Shown here in pieces: positions 35,218-44,522 of a stretch of 64,000 bases of DNA. Both the position numbers and the translations under genes were made by a program. Within the stretch, counting starts at the first letter, position 1, and each line of letters opens with the position of its first letter. The notes under the pieces were generated by a model that saw only the letters and a program-made list of their open reading frames with translations, was not told where the DNA came from and searched no databases. Source of the stretch: Nocardioides faecalis (GTDB taxonomy: Bacteria; Actinomycetota; Actinomycetes; Propionibacteriales; Nocardioidaceae). The stretch is taken from positions 744,001 through 808,000 of the forward strand of contig NZ_CP074406.1 of the NCBI RefSeq assembly GCF_018388425.1, in the 5' to 3' direction.

Positions 35218-35829
35218 ATGACGGCGACCGGTGTGCTGCTGGCGGCCGGGGCCGGCACCCGGATGGGGAGGCCCAAGGCGCTGGTGCGCGACGCCGCCGG
35301 AGTGCCCTGGCTGGAGAACGCGGCACGGGTGCTGCGGGCGGGCGGCTGCGACGACGTGGTCGTCGTGCTCGGTGCCGCCGCCGATCAGGCACGCTCCCTG
35401 GTCCCCGGTGACCTCGGCGCCGTCGACGTCGTCGTCGCCCACGACTGGGAGCGCGGCATGGGCGCCTCGCTGCGCACCGGCCTCGCGCGGCTGGCCGGCA
35501 CCGGCGCCGAGATGGCGCTGGTGCACCTGGTCGACCTGCCCGACGTCGGCGCCGAGGTCGTCGCCCGGGTCCTCGCCGAGGGCGGGACCGGCGGTGCCGC
35601 CGCGCTCGCGCGGGCGTCGTACGACGGCTCACCGGGCCACCCCGTGCTGCTGGGCCGCGACCACTGGCCGGGTGTCGCGGCGACGGCCCTCGGCGACCGC
35701 GGGGCGCGCGACTACCTGGCCGCCCACGGCTGCGCGCTGGTGGAGTGCGGCGACCTGGCCGGCGGGGCCGATGTCGACCGGCCCGAGGGTGGCGCGGCGC
35801 CAACCGGCGACCAACGCACCACTCCGTAG
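35218..35829 (+). CDS. MobA/MocA-like nucleotidyltransferase for molybdenum cofactor
   Basis: The 203-residue protein of the MobA-like NTP-transferase family has LLAAGAGTRMGRPKAL near the N-terminus (the Gly-rich nucleotide loop and Lys), VHLVDLPDV with the metal Asp, and SPGHPVLLGRDHW. In MocA this set attaches CMP to molybdopterin, giving the cytosine dinucleotide form used by xanthine dehydrogenase and CO dehydrogenase families. The large molybdenum hydroxylase operon begins just downstream, supporting that role. Assignment to MocA rather than MobA is inference from context. Confidence 0.8.
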   Translation: MTATGVLLAAGAGTRMGRPKALVRDAAGVPWLENAARVLRAGGCDDVVVVLGAAADQARSLVPGDLGAVDVVVAHDWERGMGASLRTGLARLAGTGAEMALVHLVDLPDVGAEVVARVLAEGGTGGAAALARASYDGSPGHPVLLGRDHWPGVAATALGDRGARDYLAAHGCALVECGDLAGGADVDRPEGGAAPTGDQRTTP

Positions 35830-35838
35830 CCTCGCCCC

Positions 35839-36732
35839 ATGCACCCGTTGGTCGCCGAGCTGGCCGAGAGCCTGGAGCGCACCGGCTACCTGTGCGACGA
35901 GGAGCTGGCCACCGTCGCGTACCTGTCGCTGCGGATGGGGCGCCCGCTGCTGCTGGAGGGCGAGCCCGGCACCGGCAAGACCGCGCTCGCGGAGTCGCTC
36001 GCGGCCAGCCTGGGCCAGCCGCTGGTGCGGCTGCAGTGCTACGAGGGGATCGACGCCACCCAGGCGCTCTACGACTGGGACTTCCCGCGCCAGATCCTGC
36101 ACCTGCGTGCCCTGGAGGCGCTCGCCACGGACGCCGAGCGACCCCACGACGTGCTGGAGGCCGAACGCAACCTCTACGACGAGCGGTTCCTGCTGGCCCG
36201 GCCGGTGCTGGACGCGCTGCGCCGGGCCCCGGCGGTGCTGCTCATCGACGAGATCGACCGCGCCGACGACGAGTTCGAGGCGTTCCTGCTCGAGGTGCTC
36301 TCCACGTTCGCCGTCACCATCCCCGAGCTCGGCACCGTCCGTGCGGCGATCCCGCCGACGGTCGTGCTCACCTCCAACCGCACCCGCGAGCTGCATGACG
36401 CGCTCAAGCGCCGCTGCCTCTACCACTGGATCGACCACCCCGGGCTGGAGCGGGAGGTCGCCATCCTGCGCTCGCGGGCACCCGAGGTCGGCGCCACGCT
36501 CGCCCGGCAGGTCGCCGAGGTCGTGCAACAGCTGCGCGGCGGCGTGGACGGGGTGGCGCTGCTCAAGCCGCCCGGGGTCGCCGAGACCCTGGACTGGGCT
36601 CGCGCCCTGCACCACCTCGGCACCGTCGAGCTCGACGTGGCCAGCGCCGCGGTCACCCTCGGCGCCCTGGTCAAGCACCGCGAGGACGCCGACCGGGTCG
36701 GCGCCGCCCTGGACCGGATGCTGGCCCGATGA
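35839..36732 (+). CDS. coxD: MoxR-type AAA+ ATPase, CoxD-like
   Basis: The 297-residue ATPase has Walker A GEPGTGKTALAES at about residues 41-53, Walker B LLIDEIDRADDEFEAFLLE at about 133-151, sensor TSNRTRELHDALKRRCLYHW, and a C-terminal lid. CoxD is a MoxR-type ATPase needed to mature the sulfurated Mo-Cu or Mo active site of carbon monoxide dehydrogenase. It is followed by a CoxE-like VWA protein with a 4-bp overlap. TAGCCT (35827-35832), six bases before the ATG, suggests a leaderless start inside the previous gene's stop. Confidence 0.85.
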   Translation: MHPLVAELAESLERTGYLCDEELATVAYLSLRMGRPLLLEGEPGTGKTALAESLAASLGQPLVRLQCYEGIDATQALYDWDFPRQILHLRALEALATDAERPHDVLEAERNLYDERFLLARPVLDALRRAPAVLLIDEIDRADDEFEAFLLEVLSTFAVTIPELGTVRAAIPPTVVLTSNRTRELHDALKRRCLYHWIDHPGLEREVAILRSRAPEVGATLARQVAEVVQQLRGGVDGVALLKPPGVAETLDWARALHHLGTVELDVASAAVTLGALVKHREDADRVGAALDRMLAR

Positions 36733-37883
36733 GCACCGGACCGGATGCCGGCCCGACGAGCACCCGCGCCCCGGACGAGGTGCTGCTCGGCTTCACCACC
36801 GCGCTGCGGGCCGCCGGCGTCGCCGTCACCGCCGACCGCTCCCGCGCCTACCTCGAGGCCGTCGCGCTGGTCGGGCTGGGCGACCGCGCCGGCACCCGCG
36901 CCGCGGGCCGGGCCACGCTGTGCGCCTCCCCGGACGACCTGGCCGTCCACGACCGGGTCTTCGAGGCCTGGTTCGACCCCGGCCTGCGCGCACCCACGCC
37001 GTCGCGCCGCGGCGCGCAGCACCCGCCGGGACTCTCGGTGCTGCCCGACACCGAAACCGGCGGTGCCGGCGACGGCGAGGGCGACGACGACCCGGTCCGG
37101 GCCGCGGCCAGCGCCACCGAGGTGCTGCGCCACCGCGACGTCGCCACGCTCGACGCCGCCGAGCGACTCCGGCTCGCCGCGCTGCTGGGTCGCCTGGACG
37201 TCCGGCTGCCGGTGCGGCCCACCCGGCGTCGTACGCCACACCGGCGCGGGAGCCTGGACGCCTCCCGCACGTTGCGGGCCAGCCTGCGCCGGATGGGGGA
37301 GCCCGCGGCGCTGCACCGTCGCCGCCCCGGGGTACGCACCCGCCGGGTGGTGCTGCTGGTGGACGTCTCGGGGTCGATGGCGCCGTACGCGGACGCCCTG
37401 CTGCGCCTGGCGCACCGGATGGTCACCGGCGTGCGGGGCCGCGGCGCCGCGGGCGGGATCGAGGTCTTCACCGTCGGCACCCGGCTCACCCGGATCACCG
37501 ACGCCCTGCGCATCCGCGACCCCGAGCGGGCGCTGGTCGCGGCCGGTGAGGCGGTTCCCGACTGGTCCGGCGGCACCCGGCTGGGGGAGACCCTGCAGGC
37601 GTTCGTCGAGAGGTGGGGCCGCCGCGGCCTGGCGCGCGGCGCGGTCGTGGTGGTGCTCAGCGACGGCTGGGAGCGCGGCGGCACCGCGCTGCTCGGGGAG
37701 CAGGTCGCCCGGCTGCGCCGGCTGGCGCACCGCGTCGTGTGGGTCAACCCGCACCGCGGCAAGATGGGTTATGCGCCGCTCCAGGGCGGCATCGTCGCGG
37801 TGCTGCCGCACCTGGACTCCTTCGTGGCCGGGCACTCGCTGGCCACGTTCGCCGAGCTGGTGGAGGTGATCGCCGATGCGTGA
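36729..37883 (+). CDS. coxE: VWA-domain protein, CoxE-like
   Basis: The 384-residue protein contains a VWA domain with a complete MIDAS motif, DVSGSM, at about residue 214, plus later GGTRLGETLQAF and SDGWERGG. The N-terminal part is variable and contains an acidic Gly-rich stretch (about 113-125). CoxE partners the CoxD ATPase in maturation of Mo hydroxylases, which the overlap with the upstream gene (ATGA) and an 8-bp overlap with xdhC support. The genome order coxD-coxE-xdhC, then coxS-coxL-coxM-coxG, differs from the aerobic Oligotropha order. Confidence 0.85.
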   Translation: MSTGPDAGPTSTRAPDEVLLGFTTALRAAGVAVTADRSRAYLEAVALVGLGDRAGTRAAGRATLCASPDDLAVHDRVFEAWFDPGLRAPTPSRRGAQHPPGLSVLPDTETGGAGDGEGDDDPVRAAASATEVLRHRDVATLDAAERLRLAALLGRLDVRLPVRPTRRRTPHRRGSLDASRTLRASLRRMGEPAALHRRRPGVRTRRVVLLVDVSGSMAPYADALLRLAHRMVTGVRGRGAAGGIEVFTVGTRLTRITDALRIRDPERALVAAGEAVPDWSGGTRLGETLQAFVERWGRRGLARGAVVVVLSDGWERGGTALLGEQVARLRRLAHRVVWVNPHRGKMGYAPLQGGIVAVLPHLDSFVAGHSLATFAELVEVIADA

Positions 37884-39042
37884 GGTGCTGGAGTCGCTGC
37901 TGCGGTGGTGGGAGGCCGGGGAGACGGTCGGGATGGGCACGGTGGTGGCCACGTTCCGCTCCGCGCCCCGTCCGCCCGGAGCCTCGATGCTCGTCGGCCC
38001 GGACGCCTCCGCCGTCGGCTCGGTCTCCGGCGGCTGCGTCGAGGGCGCCGTGTACGACCTCGCCCAGGAGGTGGTGGCCTCGGGCGCGCCGGTGCTGCAG
38101 CGCTACGGCGTCTCCGACGACGACGCCTTCGCGGTGGGGCTGACCTGCGGCGGCATCCTCGACGTGTACGTCGAGAAGGTGGACCGCACCACCTTCCCCG
38201 AGCTCGGCGAGGTCGCCGCGGACGTCACGGCGGGCCGGCCGGTCGCGGTGGCCACCGTCGTCGAGCACCCCGACCCGTCGTACGTCGGCCGCCGCACGGT
38301 GATCCGTCCCGAGGCGGTAGTCCCTGACGAAAAGCACCCGGAGACGGCGGAAACCGGTGCTTCTCGTCAGGGACTATCGCTCGGCAGCGCCCGGATCGAC
38401 GACGCGGTGCGCGACGACGCGTTAGGGCTGCTCGCCTCCGGGCACAGCGGCACGCTGTCGTACGGCCCCGACGGGGAGCGGCGCGGCGAGGGGATGCGGG
38501 TGTTCGTGTGGGCGTTCGCGCCCAAGCCGCGGATGCTGGTCTTCGGTGCCATCGACTTCGCCGCCGCTGTCGCCCGGATCGGCGGGTTCCTGGGCTACCG
38601 GGTCAGCGTGTGCGACGCCCGACCCGTCTTCGCCACCGCGAGCCGCTTCCCGGGCGCCGACGAGGTCGTCGTGGAGTGGCCGCACCGCTACCTGGCCGCC
38701 GAGGCGCAGGCGGGGCGGATCGACTCGCGCACCGTGATCACCGTGCTCACCCACGACCCGAAGTTCGACGTGCCGCTGCTGGAGGTGGCCCTGCGGCTGC
38801 CCGAGGTCGGGTACGTCGGCGCGATGGGCTCGCGCCGTACGCACGAGGACCGCACCGAGCGGTTGCGGGAGGCGGGGCTGGGTGACGCCGAGCTGGCCCG
38901 GCTGTCCAGCCCGATCGGGCTCGACCTCGGCGCCCGCACCCCGGAGGAGACCGCGATCAGCATCGCCGCCGAGATCGTGGCGAGCCGGTGGGGCGGCTCC
39001 GGTGAGCCGCTCGCCGAGCTGGACGGACGCATCCACCGCTGA
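37876..39042 (+). CDS. xdhC: XdhC/CoxI-family maturation protein, interrupted in frame by a palindrome
   Basis: The 388-residue protein has an N-terminal XdhC_CoxI domain (SAPRPPGASMLVGPDASAVGSVSGGCVEG at about 35-60, with the Cys that serves sulfur transfer) and a C-terminal Rossmann domain (MLVFGAIDFAAAVARIGGFL at about 216-235). Homologues insert or sulfurate the Mo cofactor of xanthine dehydrogenase and CO dehydrogenase. Between the two domains, residues of about 148-166 (VVPDEKHPETAETGASRQG) are encoded by a near-perfect inverted repeat; this stretch looks inserted. GTG/ATG overlap with coxE supports operon membership. Confidence 0.87.
   Translation: MREVLESLLRWWEAGETVGMGTVVATFRSAPRPPGASMLVGPDASAVGSVSGGCVEGAVYDLAQEVVASGAPVLQRYGVSDDDAFAVGLTCGGILDVYVEKVDRTTFPELGEVAADVTAGRPVAVATVVEHPDPSYVGRRTVIRPEAVVPDEKHPETAETGASRQGLSLGSARIDDAVRDDALGLLASGHSGTLSYGPDGERRGEGMRVFVWAFAPKPRMLVFGAIDFAAAVARIGGFLGYRVSVCDARPVFATASRFPGADEVVVEWPHRYLAAEAQAGRIDSRTVITVLTHDPKFDVPLLEVALRLPEVGYVGAMGSRRTHEDRTERLREAGLGDAELARLSSPIGLDLGARTPEETAISIAAEIVASRWGGSGEPLAELDGRIHR
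38318..38376. repeat. 59-bp palindromic insertion inside xdhC
   Basis: Arm 38318-38338 (begins TAGTCCCTGACGA) is the reverse complement of 38356-38376 with one mismatch in 21 bp, separated by a 17-nt loop. It lies wholly inside an open reading frame. It resembles palindromic elements that splice into genes in frame (for example, Rickettsia RPE-like elements) but no second copy occurs in this window. Confidence 0.8.
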
Positions 39043-39075
39043 CCCGCGAGAACGCCGAGAACGCCGAGAATGAGG

Positions 39076-39105
39076 TGTGACGGACGTCACTTCCGAGGCT
39101 AGGGT
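39076..39105 (+). promoter_or_regulatory. Promoter and GTGA-N6-TCAC operator of the GAF regulator
   Basis: The palindrome TGTGACGGACGTCACTT (39076-39092) has perfect GTGACG/CGTCAC arms. It overlaps the -35 position (39077-39082), 17 nt from TAGGGT (39100-39105), which lies 6 nt before the ATG. A CRP/GlxR-like protein or the GAF regulator itself may bind. Confidence 0.6.
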
Positions 39106-39111
39106 GCGGAC

Positions 39112-40368
39112 ATGACCGCGCTCGAGCTCGACCAGCGCCGGCTGGCCACGCTGGCGGCCTGGACCACGTTCGTGGCCGGTGACCCGCTCACCGCTCCGGT
39201 GCGACCGGAGATCCTGGACAGCTGGACGCGTGCGGGTGCCAGCGTCGATCCCGGTGTCGGTCACGCGCCCCTGGCCGATGAGTCGGAGACCGACAGCCTG
39301 TGGCGCGGCTCCCCGCTGCAGGTCGCTGTCGCCCGGGTCGAGGACGAGCTGCGCCGCACCGCCGAGGACGGCGACCTGGTGCTCGCCGTCACCGACCCCG
39401 AGACCCGGGTGCTGTGGACCTACGGCGGCCGGGTGATGCGCCGGCGTGCGGAGAGCGTCAACTTCGTCGCCGGGGGCCGCTGGGACGACACCTCGGTGGG
39501 CACTAACGCGCTCGACCTCGCCAACCGCCTGGACCGGCCCGCGATGGTCTTCAGTGCCGAGCACTACGCGCCGATCGTGCACAACTGGGTCTGCTGGGCC
39601 GCACCGCTGCACGACCCGGTCAGCGGCGCCCAGCTCGGCGTCATCGACCTGTCGACCACCTGGGACCGCACCCACCCCATCGGCCTGGCCACCGCCCGCG
39701 TCCTGGCCCGCCTCGTCGAGCAGGCGCTGCCGCGCACCGACCTGTACCGCGACGCGGCCCGACGCGGCGCGAGCGACACCGAGGAGGCCGACCGGCCCGG
39801 CCTGGTGCTCGGCCTGCTCGGCACCGCCGAAGCCTGCGTGGACGGTCGCCGGCTGCTGCTCAACCGGCGCCAGACCGAGATCCTCGCGCTGCTCGCGCTG
39901 CACCCCGACGGGCTCTCCCTCGATCAGCTCCACGCCATGCTCTACGGCGACCACGCGGTCACCTTCTCCACGCTCAAGGCCGAGGTCTCCCACCTGCGCC
40001 AGGCGCTGTCCGGTCAGCTCGCCTCCCGGCCCTACCGGCTGCTGATGCCGGTCGCCACCGACGTGGAGGACGTGCTCGGGCTGGTGCGCCGCGGCCGGGT
40101 CGGCGCCGCCGTCGAGGCGTACGGCGGCGACCTGCTGCCCGGCACCGAGAGCCCGGCGCTGGTCGAGATGGGGGAGTACGTCGCCGTGGCGCTGCGCGAG
40201 GCGCTGCTGGCCGACCCGCAGCCCGATGCGGTGCTGGGCTACGTCGAGCGGGCGCCGTACGACACCGCGGTGCTGGAGGCCTGCCTGGCCCAGCTCGCCC
40301 GCCAGGGGCGCGACCGGCACCCGGCGGCCCCGCTGCTCAAGGCCCGGCTGGCGGTCGCCGGCGGCTGA
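39112..40368 (+). CDS. GAF-domain transcriptional regulator with C-terminal winged-helix domain
   Basis: The 418-residue protein starts with a GAF sensor region (about 80-210), recognisable from LAVTDPETRVLWTYGG and GTNALDLANRLDRPAMVFSAEHYAPIVHNWVCWAAPLHDPVSG in part. The C-terminal region has LLLNRRQTEILALLALHPDGLSLDQLHAMLYGDH, a winged-helix unit of the OmpR/SARP kind. This resembles AcoR-type sensing without the sigma-54 activator domain. It is a good candidate for the controller of the coxSLMG operon that follows, with a GTGA-N6-TCAC site before each. No signal is known. Confidence 0.8.
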   Translation: MTALELDQRRLATLAAWTTFVAGDPLTAPVRPEILDSWTRAGASVDPGVGHAPLADESETDSLWRGSPLQVAVARVEDELRRTAEDGDLVLAVTDPETRVLWTYGGRVMRRRAESVNFVAGGRWDDTSVGTNALDLANRLDRPAMVFSAEHYAPIVHNWVCWAAPLHDPVSGAQLGVIDLSTTWDRTHPIGLATARVLARLVEQALPRTDLYRDAARRGASDTEEADRPGLVLGLLGTAEACVDGRRLLLNRRQTEILALLALHPDGLSLDQLHAMLYGDHAVTFSTLKAEVSHLRQALSGQLASRPYRLLMPVATDVEDVLGLVRRGRVGAAVEAYGGDLLPGTESPALVEMGEYVAVALREALLADPQPDAVLGYVERAPYDTAVLEACLAQLARQGRDRHPAAPLLKARLAVAGG

Positions 40369-40407
40369 GACGGTCTGGCACGGGCCCGGTCTGGGTACTG
40401 CTCGGCC

Positions 40408-40590
40408 ATGAGCAACGCGACGCCCGACGACGACCGCATCGACAGCCGCGCCGAGCTGCTGCCCGAGGAGGAGCGTGCCGGAAGCGCCGACCCCGAGGCG
40501 CAGGCGGAGGCCATCCTGGAGGAGTCCGACGAGCGGATCGAGGATCCCGAGGGGACGCGCGCGGAGAGCACCCAGACGCCCGGTCCCTGA
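40408..40590 (+). CDS. Small acidic conserved hypothetical protein
   Basis: The 60-residue protein is unusually acidic (many Asp/Glu) and probably disordered. It contains the pattern DDRIDSRAELLPEEE and ADPEAQAEAILEESDERIEDPEGTR in part. Similar short acidic ORFs recur in actinobacteria. It has no known function; it sits between the GAF regulator and coxS in the same direction. Confidence 0.6.
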   Translation: MSNATPDDDRIDSRAELLPEEERAGSADPEAQAEAILEESDERIEDPEGTRAESTQTPGP

Positions 40591-40630
40591 GGCGCCGGGC
40601 GGCTGCAACCGGCAGCCAACCTTCTCCGCT

Positions 40631-40650
40631 TAGCGTGAGGTGGGTCACAT
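40631..40650 (+). promoter_or_regulatory. GTGA-N6-TCACA operator and -10 region of coxS
   Basis: GTGAGGTGGGTCACA (40635-40649) is a second copy of the palindrome seen before the GAF regulator gene. TAGCGT (40631-40636) overlaps its left end and may be the -10 box. The site would sit at or just downstream of the transcription start. Confidence 0.55.
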
Positions 40651-40672
40651 CACGACGACCCATGGGAGAGTC

Positions 40673-41167
40673 ATGACCCGGATCCGCCTCACCGTCGACG
40701 GCCACAAGGTGAGCGACGACGTCGAGCCCCGCACCCTGCTCGTGCACTACCTGCGCGAGCAGCTCGGCAAGACCGGCACGGTCGTCGGGTGCGACACCTC
40801 CAGCTGCGGCGCCTGCACCGTGCACCTCGACGGCACCAGCGTGAAGTCGTGCAACGTGCTCGCCGTGCAGGCCGACGGCAGCGAGGTCACCACGATCGAG
40901 GGCCTCGCCGCCGACGACGGCACGCTGCACCCGGTGCAGGAGGCCTTCCGGGAGTGCCACGGCCTGCAGTGCGGGTTCTGCACGCCCGGGATGATCATGC
41001 AGTCGGTCGCCCTGCTCGCCGAGAACCCCAGCCCGTCGGAGGAGGCCATCCGGCTCGGCCTGGAGGGCAACCTGTGCCGCTGCACCGGCTACCACAACAT
41101 CGTGCGGGCGGTGCAGCACGCGGCAGGAGCCTCGGCGGCCGCGACCGGCGAGGAGGTGACGGCATGA
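40673..41167 (+). CDS. coxS: Molybdenum hydroxylase small subunit, [2Fe-2S] (CoxS/XdhA-like)
   Basis: The 164-residue iron-sulfur subunit has the plant-type [2Fe-2S] ligands in [18 protein letters not shown] and the second cluster in [11 protein letters not shown] and [12 protein letters not shown]. It carries electrons from the Mo centre to the FAD subunit. The ATG at 40673 follows GGGAGAG; the frame upstream to 40640 lacks a ribosome site. Its stop overlaps the large-subunit start by four bases. Confidence 0.93.
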   Translation: MTRIRLTVDGHKVSDDVEPRTLLVHYLREQLGKTGTVVGCDTSSCGACTVHLDGTSVKSCNVLAVQADGSEVTTIEGLAADDGTLHPVQEAFRECHGLQCGFCTPGMIMQSVALLAENPSPSEEAIRLGLEGNLCRCTGYHNIVRAVQHAAGASAAATGEEVTA

Positions 41168-43665
41168 CCGCCACCAAGGAGCCGACCACCGCGGGCGGCG
41201 ACGCCGAGATCGGCCGGGAGCGGCGCCGCAAGGAGGACCAGCGGCTGATCACCGGACGCACCCGGTGGACCGACAACATCACCCTGCCCGGGATGCTGCA
41301 CCTGGCGATGGTGCGCAGCCCGTTCGCGCACGCCCGGATCCTCGGCATCGACACCAGCGCCGCCAAGGAGTCCACCAACGTGGTCGCGGTGCTCACCGGC
41401 GCCGACCTCGGGGAGACCCAGGGCGCCTGCATCAACGCCTGGCCGGTCACCACCGACCAGCTCACCCCACCGCACGTGCCCATGCCCAGCGACCGGGTGG
41501 CCTTCGCCGGCGAGACCGTCGCGGTCGTGGTGGCCCGCAGCGCCGCCGAGGCGCGCGACGCCGCCGAGCTGGTCGAGGTCGACTACGAGGAGCTGCCCGC
41601 CGCGCTGGACCTGAAGGAGGCCGCCGCGGCGCACGAGTCCGGCGGCGCGCTGACCCATCCCGACCTGGGCGCCAACGTGAGCGCGGTGTGGCGCTTCGAC
41701 TCCGCCGAGGCCGGCACCGGCGGCGACGTCGAGGCGGCCATCGCGCAGGCGCGCACCGACGGCATCGTCATCGAGCGCGAGTACCGCCAGCAACGGTTGA
41801 TCCCGGCCTTCATGGAGCCGCGCAGCACCGTGGTCGACCCGACCGGGGAGCAGATCACCGTGTGGTCGGCCACCCAGGTGCCGCACATCCTGCGGTTCGC
41901 GATGGCGGCGAGCACCGGGGTGCCGGAGTCGAAGATCCGGGTGATCGCACCCGACGTGGGCGGCGGCTTCGGCGGCAAGCTGCAGCAGACGCCGGAGGAG
42001 ATGATCACCTTCGCGGTGGCCCGGCGCCTGGGCAAGCCGGTGAAGTACACCGAGACCCGCAGCGAGTCGCTGGTGGCCGCCCACCACGGACGCGACCAGT
42101 GGCAGCGGCTCACCCTGGCCGCCACCAAGGACGGCACGGTCACCGGGCTGAAGGTCGACCTGCTCACCGACCTCGGTGCCTACGTCGCCATCGTCGGCGG
42201 CGGGGTGCCGGTGCTGGGGGCGTTCATGTTCAACGCCATCTACAAGTTCCCCGCCTACCAGTTCCAGACCACCAACGTGCTCACCAACAAGGCCTGGACC
42301 GACGCCTACCGCGGCGCGGGCCGGCCGGAGGCGACGTTCGCGATCGAGCGGCTGATGACCGAGCTGGCCGCCGTGGTCGGCGTCGACCCGCTGGAGATCC
42401 GGGAGAAGAACTGGATCAAGCACGAGGAGTTCCCGTTCACCACGGTCGCGGGGCTGGAGTACGACAGCGGCAACTACGAGGCCGCCACCGCGAAGGCCAA
42501 GGAGATGTTCGGCTACGACGAGCTGCGCCGCGAGCAGGCCGAGCGTCGGGCCCGCGGGGACCGGGTGCAGCTCGGGATCGGCGTGTCCACCTTCACCGAG
42601 ATGTGCGGCCTGGCGCCCTCGCGGGTGCTCGGCTCGCTGAACTACGGCGCCGGCGGCTGGGAGCACGCCGAGGTCCGGATGCTGCCCACCGGCAAGGTCG
42701 AGGTGGTCACCGGCACCTCCGCCCACGGCCAGGGTCACGAGACGGCGTTCAGCCAGATCGTCGCCGACCGCCTCGGGGTGCCCTTCGAGGACATCGAGGT
42801 GCTGCACGGCGACACCCAGGTCTCGCACAAAGGCCTGGACACCTACGGCTCGCGCAGCCTCGTCGTCGGCGGCGAGGCCATCGTCCGCGCCGCGGACAAG
42901 GTGATCGAGAAGGCCCGCGCGATCGCCGCGCACCTGCTCGAGGCGGCCGAGGACGACCTCGAGTTCACCCAGGGCAGGTTCACCGTGCGCGGCACGGACT
43001 CCGGCATGGCGATCACCGAGCTCGCCACCGCCGCGTTCGCCGCGCACGACCTGCCCGACGGGGTGGAGGCCACCATCGACGCCGAGGCCACCTTCGACCC
43101 GGTGAACTTCAACTACCCGCACGGCACCCACCTGTGCGCGACCGAGGTGGACACCGAGACCGGCCAGGTCACGCTGCGCAAGTACGTCTGCGTCGACGAC
43201 ATCGGGGTGGTGATCAACCCGCTCATCGTCGCCGGGCAGGTGCACGGCGGACTGGTGCAGGGCATCGCCCAGGCGCTGTGGGAGGAGGCGGTGTACGACG
43301 ACCAGGGCACCCTGGTCAGCGGCTCCTTCGTGGACTACCTGCTGCCCACCGCGGCCGACACGATCAGCTTCGAGATCGACCACACCACCTCGCCGTCCAC
43401 GACGAACTCGCTCGGCACCAAGGGCGTCGGCGAGGCCGGCACCATCGCCTCCACCCCCGCCGTGGTCAACGCCGTCGTCGACGCGGTGCGCCACCTCGGG
43501 GTCGACGACATCCAGATGCCGTGCACGCCCGAGCGGGTGTGGCGCGCGGTGCAGGGCGCCGGCGCCGGCGGCGAGACCACGGGGGCCGCGGCCCCGCACT
43601 TCGACCCGGGGGCGGCGGGCAACGCCGCGCAACCCGGCACCGGCACGGAAGGAGCGGCCTCGTGA
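41164..43665 (+). CDS. coxL: Molybdopterin-binding large subunit, form II CoxL-like
   Basis: This 833-residue catalytic subunit of the xanthine oxidase family has the Mo-site loop GGGFGGK at about residue 266 and the active-site loop [10 protein letters not shown] at about 381. The catalytic Glu lies in GTKGVGEAG at about 756. Form I (true, aerobic CO dehydrogenase) has AYxCSFR in the same loop, whereas AYRGAGR marks form II, whose substrate is uncertain, so CO oxidation should not be assumed. The N-terminal and C-terminal Mo-binding regions are complete, and the last about 20 residues are Gly/Ala-rich. It is translationally coupled to both neighbours (ATGA and GTGA overlaps). Confidence 0.88.
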   Translation: MTATKEPTTAGGDAEIGRERRRKEDQRLITGRTRWTDNITLPGMLHLAMVRSPFAHARILGIDTSAAKESTNVVAVLTGADLGETQGACINAWPVTTDQLTPPHVPMPSDRVAFAGETVAVVVARSAAEARDAAELVEVDYEELPAALDLKEAAAAHESGGALTHPDLGANVSAVWRFDSAEAGTGGDVEAAIAQARTDGIVIEREYRQQRLIPAFMEPRSTVVDPTGEQITVWSATQVPHILRFAMAASTGVPESKIRVIAPDVGGGFGGKLQQTPEEMITFAVARRLGKPVKYTETRSESLVAAHHGRDQWQRLTLAATKDGTVTGLKVDLLTDLGAYVAIVGGGVPVLGAFMFNAIYKFPAYQFQTTNVLTNKAWTDAYRGAGRPEATFAIERLMTELAAVVGVDPLEIREKNWIKHEEFPFTTVAGLEYDSGNYEAATAKAKEMFGYDELRREQAERRARGDRVQLGIGVSTFTEMCGLAPSRVLGSLNYGAGGWEHAEVRMLPTGKVEVVTGTSAHGQGHETAFSQIVADRLGVPFEDIEVLHGDTQVSHKGLDTYGSRSLVVGGEAIVRAADKVIEKARAIAAHLLEAAEDDLEFTQGRFTVRGTDSGMAITELATAAFAAHDLPDGVEATIDAEATFDPVNFNYPHGTHLCATEVDTETGQVTLRKYVCVDDIGVVINPLIVAGQVHGGLVQGIAQALWEEAVYDDQGTLVSGSFVDYLLPTAADTISFEIDHTTSPSTTNSLGTKGVGEAGTIASTPAVVNAVVDAVRHLGVDDIQMPCTPERVWRAVQGAGAGGETTGAAAPHFDPGAAGNAAQPGTGTEGAAS

Positions 43666-44513
43666 TCCCCGCAGCGTTCGAGTACCTCGCCCCCACCTCG
43701 GTCGAGGAGGCCCTCGCCGCGCTCGCCGAGCACGGCGACGAAGCCAAGATCATCGCCGGGGGCCAGAGCCTGCTGCCGGTGCTGCGGATGCGGCTCAACG
43801 CCCCGGAGTGGGTGATCGACCTGGGCCGCATCGAGAGCCTGCGCGGGGTCCGCGACGGCGGCGACCACCTCGTCATCGGCGCCATGACCACCCACCACGA
43901 CGTCGGCAACGACCCGCTGGTGCACGAGCACGCGCTGGTCGTGTCCAAGGCGATCACGCACCTGGCCGACGCCCAGGTCCGGCACCGGGGCACGTTCGGT
44001 GGCGCGCTCTCGCACGCCGACCCGGCCGGCGACCTCGGCGCCCCGGCGCTGGCGCTGGACGCCACGTTCGTGGTGCAGGGCCCGGGCGGCACCCGCCAGG
44101 TGCCGGCCACCGACTTCTTCGTCGACCTGTTCGAGACCGCGATCTCCGAGGACGAGATCCTGGTCGAGGTGCACGTGCCGAAGCACACCGGCTGGGGGGC
44201 GTCGTACGAGAAGTTCGTGCGGATCTCCCACCAGTGGTCGATCGTGGCGGCCGCCGCGACCGTGCGCACCGAGGGCGGCACCATCGCCGAGGCCAGGATC
44301 GGGCTGACCAACATGGGCTCCACCCCGCTGCGCGCCCGCGCCGTCGAGGAGGCGCTGGTCGGCAGGCCGGTGACCGAGGAGGCCGTCGCGGAGGCCTCCG
44401 CGATGGCGACCGAGGGCACCAGCCCTCCGAGCGACCTCAACGGGGACGCCGACTACCGGCGCCACCTGGCCCAGGTGCTCACCCGTCGCGCCGTCCTCGC
44501 CGCGGCCGGCTGA
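43662..44513 (+). CDS. coxM: Molybdenum hydroxylase FAD-binding subunit (CoxM-like)
   Basis: The 283-residue subunit has the FAD-binding AGGQSLLPVLRMRL near residue 32, GTFGGALSHADPAGDLGAP near 107-125, and the C-terminal CODH flavoprotein domain with NGDADYRRHLAQVLTRRA. It transfers electrons from the CoxS clusters to the quinone pool or another acceptor. The GTG start follows GGAAGGAG and overlaps the coxL stop as GTGA, in the common order S-L-M. Confidence 0.92.
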   Translation: MIPAAFEYLAPTSVEEALAALAEHGDEAKIIAGGQSLLPVLRMRLNAPEWVIDLGRIESLRGVRDGGDHLVIGAMTTHHDVGNDPLVHEHALVVSKAITHLADAQVRHRGTFGGALSHADPAGDLGAPALALDATFVVQGPGGTRQVPATDFFVDLFETAISEDEILVEVHVPKHTGWGASYEKFVRISHQWSIVAAAATVRTEGGTIAEARIGLTNMGSTPLRARAVEEALVGRPVTEEAVAEASAMATEGTSPPSDLNGDADYRRHLAQVLTRRAVLAAAG

Positions 44514-44522
44514 GGTCGCGTC

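Noticed and set aside
41164..43665. Aerobic (form I) CO dehydrogenase
   Set aside because: The active-site loop reads AYRGAGR, not AYxCSFR, so CO oxidation is not supported.
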